This document shows positions 16,625 to 25,039 of a stretch of 64,000 nucleotides of DNA, piece after piece. The position numbers and the translations under genes were made by a program. This stretch comes from an uncultured Eubacterium sp. (GTDB taxonomy: Bacteria; Bacillota; Clostridia; Lachnospirales; Lachnospiraceae), in contig CAPAOV010000002.1 of the NCBI GenBank assembly GCA_948579355.1, positions 1 to 64,000 of the forward strand, written 5' to 3'. Each line of letters opens with the position of its first letter. The first letter of the stretch is position 1. The notes beneath the pieces are model-generated. The model was not told where the DNA came from and searched no databases. It saw only the letters and a list, made by a program, of their open reading frames with translations.

Positions 16625-17518
16625 ATGGCAGAGAATAATAAGAACAGGGGCGGGCAGGAAAATATCGAAAATACCAAAAAAGAAGATTTCGTAAAACACA
16701 CCGTCAAGGACAGTGTGTTCACAGATATCTTCAGCATGAAGAAATACCTGCTCCAGTTGTATCAGGCGCTTCATCCGGAAGACAAGGGAACGGGAGAAGA
16801 TGACCTGAGGAATATAACGATAAAAAACATTCTAATTAATGGGCTGTATAATGATTTAGGCTTTCAGGTTGGCGAGCGTGTCATAATTCTGGTGGAGAGC
16901 CAATCGAGCTGGACGATGAATATTATCATAAGGGCATTGCTATATCTTGCACAGACGTATCAGGATTATCTGGATTCACAGGGACAGGATATGTACGGCA
17001 GTAAGAAAGTATCCTTGCCAAAGCCGGAAATCTATGTGATATACACTGGGGAACGCAGGGATAAGCCACAGTATGTCAGCCTGTCGGATGAGTTCTTTGG
17101 CGGGCAGGAGTCGGCGCTGGAAGTAAAAGTCAGAATGTTGTATGGAGACAATGGGGATGACATCGTCGGGCAGTATGTTACTTTTACAAAAGTATACAGT
17201 GAACAGCGAAAGCTTTATGGACGGACAAAAGAGGCAATTCTAGAAACCATCCGTATTTGTAAGGACAAAGATGTTTTGAAAGAATATCTGGAAAGCAGGG
17301 AAAGTGAGGTTTTAGACATGATGATGACAATATTTGATGAAGAAACAATTATGCGGAACCATATCCGAAGTCAGCGTGCGGAGGCTGCAATGCAGAATGC
17401 TGTTGAGATGTGTCAGGAATTTAATTTATCTTTCCCGGATTCGGTGCAGAAGCTTGTTGATAAGTTTGGATTGTCAGAGAATGAGGCCGAGGAGACAGTA
17501 CAGAAGTACTGGCAGTGA
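16625..17518 (+). CDS. Rpn-family PD-(D/E)XK nuclease-like protein
   Basis: About 297 residues from the ATG at 16625, which follows GGAGG at 16610-16614. Rpn proteins (formerly annotated as putative transposases) are nuclease-fold proteins linked to recombination in enterobacteria and to phage defence in some hosts. Here VKHTVKDSVFTDIFSMKKYLLQLYQALHPED leads into a region with GFQVGERVIILVESQSSWTMNIIIRALLYLAQTYQDYL, including an E-x-Q pair in a hydrophobic strand where the nuclease active site would be. A long helical tail ends LSENEAEETVQKYWQ. It has its own promoter and terminator, so it is a single-gene unit. Function in this host is unknown. Confidence 0.8.
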   Translation: MAENNKNRGGQENIENTKKEDFVKHTVKDSVFTDIFSMKKYLLQLYQALHPEDKGTGEDDLRNITIKNILINGLYNDLGFQVGERVIILVESQSSWTMNIIIRALLYLAQTYQDYLDSQGQDMYGSKKVSLPKPEIYVIYTGERRDKPQYVSLSDEFFGGQESALEVKVRMLYGDNGDDIVGQYVTFTKVYSEQRKLYGRTKEAILETIRICKDKDVLKEYLESRESEVLDMMMTIFDEETIMRNHIRSQRAEAAMQNAVEMCQEFNLSFPDSVQKLVDKFGLSENEAEETVQKYWQ

Positions 17519-17561
17519 CTGCAAATATGACTACAATAATAACCGCAATGATTTTTAAGGG

Positions 17562-17592
17562 GCCGATTGCTGTCTGTCAGTCGGCTCTTTTG
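17562..17592 (+). terminator. Intrinsic terminator after the Rpn-like gene
   Basis: GCCGATTG (17562-17569) pairs with CAGTCGGC (17578-17585), including one G-U pair, around an 8-nt loop, then TCTTTT. Confidence 0.75.
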
Positions 17593-17633
17593 TATGCAGA
17601 AAATAAAGGGGGAGCCAAAACTTTTTTGCTCCG

Positions 17634-17662
17634 TTGTATTTTAAAATCCGATGTGTTAGTAT
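17634..17662 (+). promoter_or_regulatory. Sigma-A promoter for the HD-domain gene
   Basis: TTGTAT (17634-17639), a 17-bp spacer, then TAGTAT (17657-17662), 48 bp before the ATG at 17711. Confidence 0.6.
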
Positions 17663-17710
17663 AGAAATACAATAGAAGAGGGAAATTGCTCAGGAAAGGG
17701 TCGAGAAACC

Positions 17711-18340
17711 ATGAAGCAGCATCGCAAGATGTTTCAGTTTGTAGAAGAGATATTATACAGCTACGACCGCCGCAAGGGGGATAAAAGTAAAAATAAAATT
17801 GCATATGACAGATATGCGCATACGCTCCGTGTCTATCAGTGGATGCTTCGGATTTGCGACCGCCTGTGCGATGAAAATATGGACAGGGAATCATTAAAAA
17901 TTGCCACGATATTCCATGATGCAGGATATTCGGCGGGAGGGGACTGTAATCATGCAGAAGAGAGCGCCAGAATTTGCAGAGATTATTTAGAGCGGCGTTC
18001 GTATGAACCGGCGCGGATTGATTTTATCTGTTATTTAATTGAAGAACATCCGAATAAGCGTTTGCTGCATGAAAAGACGACCCCGCTGGAACTTGTTGTG
18101 CTGATGGAAGCAGATATGCTGGACGACACAGGCGCAATGGGAATAATTCTGGATTCATGGATTGCCTCGAAAGAAGATAATCCCACGTTTGATTCCGTGT
18201 GTCGCCATTTTGAAAAATATACATACCGACAAATGAAACAAATGGAATTTGTAACGGCGCCGGGCCGTCAATTCTGGCATGAAAAGAGAAAACTCGTGTA
18301 TGAGTTTCTCCGTCAGTACCGAAGAGACCTCGGACGATAA
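17711..18340 (+). CDS. HD-domain phosphohydrolase
   Basis: 209 residues. The metal-binding HD pattern is visible: a first His in YAHTLRVYQWM, the HD pair in IATIFHDAGYSAGG, and later Asp in MEADMLDDTG; the HAEESARICRDYL helix is also typical. HD proteins of this size hydrolyse phosphate bonds of nucleotides or related molecules; no domain identifies the substrate. It is transcribed rightwards from its own promoter and converges with the phospholipase C-like gene, with 13 bp between the stops. Confidence 0.85.
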   Translation: MKQHRKMFQFVEEILYSYDRRKGDKSKNKIAYDRYAHTLRVYQWMLRICDRLCDENMDRESLKIATIFHDAGYSAGGDCNHAEESARICRDYLERRSYEPARIDFICYLIEEHPNKRLLHEKTTPLELVVLMEADMLDDTGAMGIILDSWIASKEDNPTFDSVCRHFEKYTYRQMKQMEFVTAPGRQFWHEKRKLVYEFLRQYRRDLGR

Positions 18341-18353
18341 TCAGTGTGCCGTA

Positions 18354-19172
18354 TCACTCACATTGCACATTGTTTTTGAAAGTCGTATAAAAACGCGGAT
18401 GGAGCTTTTTGCCCGAGACGACGCTGCGGTGGAAGTCCTCCAAAACTTCTTTGGCAAGAGGTATGGCATTATCATATAAATATTGCAGACTCTGATTCGT
18501 CTTTGCCGCATACTTTTTTGGACGGAGAGTCATCATATGTCCTTCCAGCTTTTCATAATGCATCGACAGTTTCATACAAGCGCGTATGAGGGCTCGTTTT
18601 AGAGAGCATCCGCAAGTAAGCATCCGCTTGTAAAAACGCATACCACGAAGCGCTCTGCGAATGTGCTTTTTCTTCAGGTGAAGCGGACGATAGGCACGGT
18701 GAATGGCATTTACGACAGTATGTGAAGTCGGTATTTTTCGCCAGATGGGATAGGTGACAGGTGTGTAGCCGTCTTTCTTTAATAAATGGCGGTCAAATTC
18801 ATTTTCAACAGCTAAATGACTGACGCCCGGTTTTTCGGAAATGGGTATGACAAAACTATGGCATTCGCTGTCGAGGATAAAGTGGCAGATAAAACCAAGA
18901 AGATAGGCATATGTTCCGTTGTTGCAGGAATCGGATTTTCGCAGGGACGGGAGCAGAGCAGATAAAAAGTCCGCTATCGTCTGGCCGTGCTGCCAATATC
19001 CCATTTGATTTGTGCGCAATTTCAACAGAGGATGGTAAAAAAATAAAAAGTCCGGTCCTTGTAGACCTATCTGAAATTCTTTTTCATGATTCTGGATGAT
19101 ATCCTGCAGTTCTTGCGGCAAAATGCCGGCGACTTTTCTGCCAAAAGAATCATGCGCATATATGCAAGGCAT
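18354..19172 (-). CDS. Zinc-dependent phospholipase C-like protein
   Basis: 272 residues from an ATG with an AAGGAGG site upstream. The longer frame to 19295 would read through the promoter region. It begins PCIYAHDSFGRKVAG, then GLQGPDFLFFYHPL, LGFICHFILDSECHSFV and ENEFDRHLL, spaced His/Asp/Glu residues that match the zinc-ligand layout of the bacterial phospholipase C/S1-P1 nuclease fold. There is no signal peptide, unlike secreted phospholipases, so it is probably cytoplasmic and may have another phosphoester substrate. Divergent from pgeF. Confidence 0.82.
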   Translation of the reverse strand: MPCIYAHDSFGRKVAGILPQELQDIIQNHEKEFQIGLQGPDFLFFYHPLLKLRTNQMGYWQHGQTIADFLSALLPSLRKSDSCNNGTYAYLLGFICHFILDSECHSFVIPISEKPGVSHLAVENEFDRHLLKKDGYTPVTYPIWRKIPTSHTVVNAIHRAYRPLHLKKKHIRRALRGMRFYKRMLTCGCSLKRALIRACMKLSMHYEKLEGHMMTLRPKKYAAKTNQSLQYLYDNAIPLAKEVLEDFHRSVVSGKKLHPRFYTTFKNNVQCE

Positions 19173-19323
19173 AGAAAGCCCTCCTTTCGTAAGCTGAGTG
19201 GCATCAGTTGAGGTCAAATATATCTTAGTATTAGTATAACATATTTTTCTCAAAAGATAAGGAAAGATTTGCGGATAAGAAGTTTTTACTGACAATTACA
19301 ACAAAATTTTAGGAGATATGGAT

Positions 19324-20151
19324 ATGGAGAACATTATCTGGAATGAAAAAAATGACGTTCCTTACCTTACTTTTCCCTCTTTTGAACGGCTTGGTATTAT
19401 GCATGCCTGTTCAACAAAATCCGGCGGCGTCAGCAAAGGGGCGTGCGCTTCTATGAACATGAGTTTCAGCCGCGGCGATGTACAAGAAGATGTACTTACC
19501 AATCACCGCTTATTCGCACAGGCAGTCGGCTATAATCCCGAACGTCTTGTGCTGAGCGACCAAATCCACAAGACGGTGATTCGACGGGTGGATAAGACGG
19601 ACTGCGGCAAAGGTGTAATAAGAGAATCCGACCTTGTCGGTGTGGACGGTCTGATAACAAATGATAAACAAGTCGTATTGATGATTTTTTTTGCCGATTG
19701 TGTTCCTCTCTTTTTTTATGATTCAGTGAAACAAGCCATTGGCGCCAGCCACTCCGGATGGCGGGGCACCGTAATGCGGATGGGAGCGCGTACCGTGGAG
19801 GCCATGCAGCGGGAATTTGCATCTGTACCCGAAGATATCCATGTTGTCATAGGGCCGTCGATTTGTCAAGACTGTTATGAGGTGAGCGAAGATGTGATAG
19901 AAGCTTTCCGCAAAGAATTTTCCCAAAAACAGTGGGGAACATTATGGGAAGAGAAAGAGAATCACAAATATCAATTGAATTTATGGGAGGCAAACCGTAT
20001 TCTGTTAGAAGAAGCGGGGATTCCCAAAGAGCAGATTGAAGTAAGCGGATACTGTACCTGTTGTCATGCGGATGTGCTGTTTTCCCATCGGGCCACCAAC
20101 GGCCGGCGGGGCAATTTATCCGGAGTCATTTCACTGGAAAGGAAAATGTAA
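19324..20151 (+). CDS. pgeF: Peptidoglycan editing factor / purine nucleoside-type laccase-domain protein
   Basis: YfiH/PgeF family (about 275 residues). In E. coli the protein removes non-canonical amino acids from peptidoglycan precursors, and relatives act as purine nucleoside phosphorylase/adenosine deaminase. Metal-site residues are present: VLSDQIHKT (His), DCVPLFFYD (Cys), GASHSGWRGTVMRMG (His), GPSICQDCYEV and CTCCHADVLFSHRA. AGGAG at 19311-19315 is too close to the ATG at 19318, so the second ATG at 19324 is preferred. It heads a tight cluster with queH and apbE. Confidence 0.9.
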   Translation: MENIIWNEKNDVPYLTFPSFERLGIMHACSTKSGGVSKGACASMNMSFSRGDVQEDVLTNHRLFAQAVGYNPERLVLSDQIHKTVIRRVDKTDCGKGVIRESDLVGVDGLITNDKQVVLMIFFADCVPLFFYDSVKQAIGASHSGWRGTVMRMGARTVEAMQREFASVPEDIHVVIGPSICQDCYEVSEDVIEAFRKEFSQKQWGTLWEEKENHKYQLNLWEANRILLEEAGIPKEQIEVSGYCTCCHADVLFSHRATNGRRGNLSGVISLERKM

Positions 20152-20157
20152 GTTCAG

Positions 20158-20784
20158 ATGAACAGGAGAAATTACCAGAAAGAGTTAGAACAGCTTTTGC
20201 AAAGCTTTTGCGGGGAGAAAAAGAAATTGCTTTTACATTGTTGCTGCGCGCCGTGCAGCAGCTATGTATTAGAATACCTCCATGCCTTTTTCGAGATAAC
20301 GGTTTTCTTTTATAATCCCAATATTACGCAAGAGGAAGAATATGAAAAGAGAAAAAAGGAGCTGCTCCGCTATTTACATGAAGTTTCTTATGGCGGGGAA
20401 ATACATGTGCAGGAAGCCGGTTATGAGCCGCAGCGTTTTTTGGAGGCGGCCAAAGGGCACGAAGAGGACGCAGAACGAGGCGTCCGCTGTGAGCGTTGTT
20501 TCCAGCTGCGTCTGGAGGAGACGGCGCGGCGGGCCAAAGAGGGGATGTTTGACTACTTTTGTACGACATTATCCATCAGCCCGCACAAAGATGCAGCGCT
20601 TCTAATGCAGTTGGGAGAAGCGCTGGCAGAAAAATACGGCGTCTCTTATCTGCCGTCTGATTTTAAGAAAAGGGACGGTTATAAGAGAAGTATTGCACTA
20701 TCAAAAGAACACGGATTATATCGACAGGATTACTGCGGCTGCCTCTACTCCGCCGCCGCACGGGAGAGGGAGAAAGAGACATGA
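20158..20784 (+). CDS. queH: Epoxyqueuosine reductase QueH
   Basis: QueH (DUF208) performs the last step of queuosine tRNA modification and replaces the cobalamin-dependent QueG in many anaerobes. The 208 residues show LLLHCCCAPCSSYVLEYL at about 22-39, EEYEKRKKELLRYL, RGVRCERCFQLRLEETA (the second cysteine pair) and FCTTLSISPHKD. The iron-binding and redox cysteine pairs are all present. No other queuosine genes are nearby, so queuine may be scavenged or made elsewhere in the genome. It lies 6 bp after pgeF and overlaps apbE by 4 bp. Confidence 0.93.
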   Translation: MNRRNYQKELEQLLQSFCGEKKKLLLHCCCAPCSSYVLEYLHAFFEITVFFYNPNITQEEEYEKRKKELLRYLHEVSYGGEIHVQEAGYEPQRFLEAAKGHEEDAERGVRCERCFQLRLEETARRAKEGMFDYFCTTLSISPHKDAALLMQLGEALAEKYGVSYLPSDFKKRDGYKRSIALSKEHGLYRQDYCGCLYSAAAREREKET

Positions 20785-21776
20785 GAGAGATGCCTGTACG
20801 CGCGGTAAAATATTTGTTTCTTCTGCTTCTCTGCCTTTTGGCAGGCTGTGGAGAGACGGGAGAACAGGAGAAAAAGGCGACGCGCGAAATTTTTGCCATG
20901 GACACGATAATGCAGTTGACTGTGTATGGAGATAATAGTGAAGAGGCAATCACGGAAGCAGCGCGTTTCATCCAGCGTCTGGACAAGCTGTTTTCAGTTA
21001 CGCAGAAGGGAAGCGACATATCAAAGATTAATTCTGCGAAAGGAAAGCCGGTCACTGTTGCAAAAGAAACGTATGAATTGATTCAACGGAGTAATGAGTT
21101 CAGTGAGCAGACGGGCGGGGTTTTTGATATTTCCACCTATCCGCTCGTAAAGACGTGGGGGTTTACAAAAGAAAAACAGAGTGTGCCGTCAAAAGCCGCC
21201 CGTGAGGAGGCAGTGGAGAAGATTGATTACCGGAAGATTCGCTGTCTGCCTGAATATCAGCTTCAACTGGAAGAGGGGATGGAGATTGACTTAGGGGCGG
21301 TAGCAAAAGGATATGCGGCGCAGAATATTATCGACATGTGGAAAAAAAGAGGGGTTACATCTGCGATTTTATCGTTGGGGGGAAATGTGCAGACAATAGG
21401 GAGAAAAAGCGACGGCAGCCAATATGAAGTGGGGATTACAAACCCGCAGGATGGCACGAGTCTGTATGGTTCTCTGTCCGTCGAAGACAAAGCGGTTGTT
21501 ACCAGCGGCATATATCAGCGCAATTTTGTGGAAGACGGGGTGTTGTATCATCACATTATGGATGTTTCTACCGGAATGCCGGCGGAGAATACACTCGCTT
21601 CCGTAACGGTAATCGGCAATGACGGAACGGAGGCGGATGCGTTGGCAACGGCTTTGTTTGTCATGGGAGAGGAGAAAATAAAAGAATACCAGAAAAACCA
21701 TCCGCAAATACAAGTTCTAATTATCCGTAAAGATGGTACTTTCTGGCAATCCGGCAAAATCCGTTTATCCCGTTAA
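20781..21776 (+). CDS. apbE: FAD:protein FMN transferase (ApbE lipoprotein)
   Basis: Covalently attaches FMN to a threonine of target flavoproteins, such as RnfG/RnfD or NqrC-type subunits, outside the membrane. The 331 residues begin with a lipoprotein signal (KYLFLLLLCLLAGCG, lipobox cysteine near 24). AMDTIMQLTVYG, the FDISTYPLVKTWGF block, DLGAVAKGYAAQNI and the C-terminal DADALATALFVMG magnesium-binding region follow. The start overlaps the queH stop by four bases (ATGA). It converges with the DUF4321 gene, with three bases between them. Confidence 0.93.
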   Translation: MREMPVRAVKYLFLLLLCLLAGCGETGEQEKKATREIFAMDTIMQLTVYGDNSEEAITEAARFIQRLDKLFSVTQKGSDISKINSAKGKPVTVAKETYELIQRSNEFSEQTGGVFDISTYPLVKTWGFTKEKQSVPSKAAREEAVEKIDYRKIRCLPEYQLQLEEGMEIDLGAVAKGYAAQNIIDMWKKRGVTSAILSLGGNVQTIGRKSDGSQYEVGITNPQDGTSLYGSLSVEDKAVVTSGIYQRNFVEDGVLYHHIMDVSTGMPAENTLASVTVIGNDGTEADALATALFVMGEEKIKEYQKNHPQIQVLIIRKDGTFWQSGKIRLSR

Positions 21777-21779
21777 ACA

Positions 21780-22040
21780 TCAAATGAAATGATAAATGAT
21801 GGCGGCTACAATAATACCGATAATGCTTCCAATCGTGAATTTAATCGTAAGGCCAAACGTCAAAACCAAGACGCCCAAATTCAGCCGTATCGGGTCGGCA
21901 AAACCGAAATTTTGTCCGAAACTTAACCATGACAGCCATGAGACGCCGCTTGTCAACTGGCTGATGAAACTGCCTAGGACAACTCCTGCCAATATAAGCA
22001 AAACCAAGGCCCATCCGTTTTTCCCTGCTCCTCGTGCCAT
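21780..22040 (-). CDS. DUF4321 small membrane protein
   Basis: 86 residues with two hydrophobic segments (about 10-28 and 55-84) separated by a short soluble loop (FGQNFGFADPIRLNLGVLVLTFGLTIKF). It matches the clostridial DUF4321 family of unknown function, often found near cell-division genes. An AGAAGGAGG ribosome site precedes the ATG, and a promoter lies 32 bp upstream. Confidence 0.82.
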   Translation of the reverse strand: MARGAGKNGWALVLLILAGVVLGSFISQLTSGVSWLSWLSFGQNFGFADPIRLNLGVLVLTFGLTIKFTIGSIIGIIVAAIIYHFI

Positions 22041-22071
22041 AGATAATACCTCCTTCTCTTTCTAATAAGTC

Positions 22072-22100
22072 AGCATACACTAATTTGACAAAATTCGCAA
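22072..22100 (-). promoter_or_regulatory. Sigma-A promoter for the DUF4321 gene
   Basis: On the minus strand TTGCGA (22095-22100), a 17-bp spacer and TATGCT (22072-22077). Confidence 0.5.
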
Positions 22101-22124
22101 CCATTCCAAAATTTTTTTTGCTAT

Positions 22125-22145
22125 AAAAAAGGATATTCCTTTTTT
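22125..22145. terminator. Short AT-rich hairpin upstream of dgt
   Basis: AAAAAAGGA and TCCTTTTTT pair around TAT. It has A and T runs on either side and could work weakly in both directions. No convincing -10/-35 pair for dgt is visible downstream of it. Confidence 0.4.
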
Positions 22146-22216
22146 GTGTTGTATTTTTCCTATGTAGCTCATTTTTTTACATAATATAAAACGGTGAATG
22201 CCGAACTTAGGAGATT

Positions 22217-23227
22217 ATGACAATTCGAGAAAAAATGGAACAAAGGGAACATCATATATTGAGTCCGTATGCCGCATACAGCGACGCCTCCGCCGGTAGG
22301 GATTATCCGGAGGAACCCTGTGATTTGCGTCCTATCTATCAACGGGACAGAGACCGTATTTTACATTCTAAATCTTTTCGCCGGCTAAAAGGAAAGACAC
22401 AGGTTTTTCTGGCACCGGAGGGCGACCATTACCGCACGAGAATGACACACACGTTGGAGGTATCTCAAAATGCCAGAACGGTGGCAAAGGCGTTACGGCT
22501 CAATGAAGATTTGACGGAGGCAATCGCTCTGGGGCATGATTTGGGGCATACTCCTTTTGGACATGCCGGAGAACGCGTGCTCAACCGCATTTATCCGGAG
22601 GGGTTCCATCATCAGGAGCAGAGCGTACGTGTGGTAGAGCGATTAGAAAAAAACGGACGCGGGCTGAACCTTGCCAGAGAGGTGAGAGACGGCATCCGCA
22701 ATCATTCAACCGCGGGCACACCGTCCACGTTAGAGGGGAAGATTGTACGTCTGTGTGATAAAATTGCCTACGTGAACTCGGATATTGACGATGCCATTCG
22801 CGGCAGGGTAATCCGTGAGGAGGAGCTTCCGAAAGAGTACACGGAGATTCTCGGCAGTACGTTGCGGGAACGCCTGAATACGCTGATTCATGATTTGATT
22901 AGCTGCAGTATGGACAAAAATGATATTATACAGTCCGAAGAAATGGACGCAGCGCTCAAAGGATTACGCAAATTTATGTTTGACAACGTCTATATCAATT
23001 CAGTCGCCAAAGCCGAGGAAGGAAAGGCTGAGTATATGATTGGTCAATTATACGAATACTATGTGGAACATGAAGAACAATTGCCGGCGGAATACCAGAA
23101 GATGATGAGAGACGACCATGTGACCGTGCAGCGTGCGGTGTGTGATTTTATTGCCGGTATGACAGACAGGTATGCCGTTATGAAATACGAAAATCTGACG
23201 ATACCGCGGACATGGTCCGTTTTGTAA
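22217..23227 (+). CDS. dgt: Deoxyguanosinetriphosphate triphosphohydrolase-like protein (HD family)
   Basis: Hydrolyses dNTPs to nucleosides and triphosphate, controlling dNTP pools. The 336 residues belong to the short Dgt type: SKSFRRLKGKTQVF, TRMTHTLEVSQNARTVAKAL, the HD motif EAIALGHDLGHTPFGHAGE, and DKIAYVNSDIDDA (last metal Asp). AGGAG precedes the ATG. It is the first gene of a run dgt-dnaG-rpoD-trmK-nucleoside kinase that links nucleotide control, replication priming and sigma-A. That order recurs in clostridia. Confidence 0.92.
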   Translation: MTIREKMEQREHHILSPYAAYSDASAGRDYPEEPCDLRPIYQRDRDRILHSKSFRRLKGKTQVFLAPEGDHYRTRMTHTLEVSQNARTVAKALRLNEDLTEAIALGHDLGHTPFGHAGERVLNRIYPEGFHHQEQSVRVVERLEKNGRGLNLAREVRDGIRNHSTAGTPSTLEGKIVRLCDKIAYVNSDIDDAIRGRVIREEELPKEYTEILGSTLRERLNTLIHDLISCSMDKNDIIQSEEMDAALKGLRKFMFDNVYINSVAKAEEGKAEYMIGQLYEYYVEHEEQLPAEYQKMMRDDHVTVQRAVCDFIAGMTDRYAVMKYENLTIPRTWSVL

Positions 23228-23241
23228 CAGGAGTGAAGTCG

Positions 23242-24999
23242 ATGTATTATGAAGAAGACTTTGTCGAAGAAGTGAGGCGCCGCAATGATATTGTGGATAT
23301 TATTTCTTCCTATGTAAATTTAAAACGAAGCGGCAGTAACCATGTCGGACTCTGCCCGTTTCACAACGAAAAAACGGCTTCCTTTTCCGTCAGCGCTGGA
23401 AAGCAGATGTATTATTGTTTTGGCTGCGGGGCAGGCGGAAATGTATTTACCTTTTTAATGGAATATGAAAATCTGACGTTTGTCGAAGCGCTGGAGCAGT
23501 TGGCCGAAAGGGCGGGCATGCAACTCCCCGCAAAAGGAGATTCTGCCGCTGACCGCAAGCGGCGTGACATGCGGGATGCTGTTTTGGAAATCAATAAACT
23601 GGCGGCCAAATATTATTTTTCCAAATTAAAAAGCAGCCGTGGCAAAGCCGGATACGAATACTTGACAAACAGGGGCTTATCCAATGAGACGATTGTGAAA
23701 TTTGGTTTGGGATTTTCTGATAAAAGCAACGGTGAACTATATCGTATGATGAAAAGCAAAGGATATCCGGATACCATACTAAAGGAAACCGGATTGTTCA
23801 CTTATGATGAAAAGAGGGGTGCTTACGATAAATTTTGGAATCGGGTGATGTTTCCCATCTTAGACCGCAATAACCGTGTAATCGCTTTTGGTGGACGCGT
23901 CATGGGCGACGCTAAGCCCAAATATTTGAATTCACCCGAGACACTGGTTTTTGATAAAAGTCGGCAATTATACGGTTTAAATTTTGTACACGGCAAACAG
24001 ACGCAGGGCATGATTATATGCGAGGGTTACATGGACGTTATCGCATTACATCAGGCGGGATTTACAAATGCGGTAGCGTCCTTGGGAACCGCTTTTACCG
24101 ACCGGCACGCAAGCCTGCTCAAACGATATACGGATATTGTCTATCTCTGTTACGATAGTGACGAAGCCGGAGTCAAAGCGGCTATGCGGGCGATTCCGAT
24201 GTTAAAAGAAGCGGAATTAAGCGTCAAGGTAATTGATATGAGCCCATATAAGGACCCGGATGAATTTATGAAAGCATTATCGCCGGAGGAGTTTAGAGAG
24301 CGCATAAAGAATGCAAAGACCAGTTTCTTTTTTGAAATTGCTCATATACAACGGGAATTCGATATGGATGACCCGGAAGCAAAAACGAAATTTATGAATG
24401 AAGTGGCAAAAAAATGTCTAACCTTTGGTAATGAAATCGAACGAAATAATTATATTGAGGCATTTGCCAGAGAATACGGAATCCGCGTGGAAGATTTTCG
24501 CAAACTGGTGTCCTATCACAGCGCTAAGATGGCGGGAATTGATTATGAAAAGAGAAAGAAAGAGCGGGCGGGAGGAAACCGGCAGGAAGACGGTCTGGCG
24601 CAGAGTCAGGGAATCTTTCTCACATGGCTGAGCAAGGACGCTATCCTGTTTGAAAAGACAAAAGGCATTATCGGCGTAGAAGATTTTATCGACGAACCTT
24701 ATCGTCAGGTGGCGCAGATGATATATGAACAATATGCCGCTTCCGGTGTTGTGGAACCGGCCGCCATCATAAGTAAATTCGAGAGTAAGGAAGACCAGTC
24801 GTTAGTCGCCGGACTATTCAATAAGGAGTTGAAAGCCATTAGCCGGGATATAGAACAGCAGAAAGCTTTGAATGAGGTAATCCGCAAAATAAAGAAGAAC
24901 AGTTTGGATTACCGCAGCCGACATGTTACGGATATGAAAGAATTGCAGCAGTTAGTTTTGGAAAAAAAGAAACTACAGGCATTAAAAATCACATTCTAA
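23242..24999 (+). CDS. dnaG: DNA primase
   Basis: Makes RNA primers for replication. The start at 23242 (MYYEEDFVEEVRRRNDIV) fits AGGAG just upstream; the longer frame from 23212 overlaps dgt and has no ribosome site. Of the 585 residues, the CHC2 zinc finger is GLCPFHNEKTASFSV plus YYCFGCGAGG (about 37-65). The catalytic core has LSNETIVKFGLGFS, FGGRVMGDAKPKYLNSPET and the TOPRIM motifs CEGYMDVIAL and YDSDEAGVKAA. The C-terminal region is the helicase-interaction domain. Confidence 0.95.
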   Translation: MYYEEDFVEEVRRRNDIVDIISSYVNLKRSGSNHVGLCPFHNEKTASFSVSAGKQMYYCFGCGAGGNVFTFLMEYENLTFVEALEQLAERAGMQLPAKGDSAADRKRRDMRDAVLEINKLAAKYYFSKLKSSRGKAGYEYLTNRGLSNETIVKFGLGFSDKSNGELYRMMKSKGYPDTILKETGLFTYDEKRGAYDKFWNRVMFPILDRNNRVIAFGGRVMGDAKPKYLNSPETLVFDKSRQLYGLNFVHGKQTQGMIICEGYMDVIALHQAGFTNAVASLGTAFTDRHASLLKRYTDIVYLCYDSDEAGVKAAMRAIPMLKEAELSVKVIDMSPYKDPDEFMKALSPEEFRERIKNAKTSFFFEIAHIQREFDMDDPEAKTKFMNEVAKKCLTFGNEIERNNYIEAFAREYGIRVEDFRKLVSYHSAKMAGIDYEKRKKERAGGNRQEDGLAQSQGIFLTWLSKDAILFEKTKGIIGVEDFIDEPYRQVAQMIYEQYAASGVVEPAAIISKFESKEDQSLVAGLFNKELKAISRDIEQQKALNEVIRKIKKNSLDYRSRHVTDMKELQQLVLEKKKLQALKITF

Positions 25000-25039
25000 A
25001 ATTATATGACGCTGTAAGTGCAGCAGAATGGAGGAAATT

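Noticed and set aside
16625..17518. Rpn-like gene as part of a transposon
   Set aside because: There are no terminal inverted repeats, target duplication or second transposition gene; it has its own promoter and terminator.
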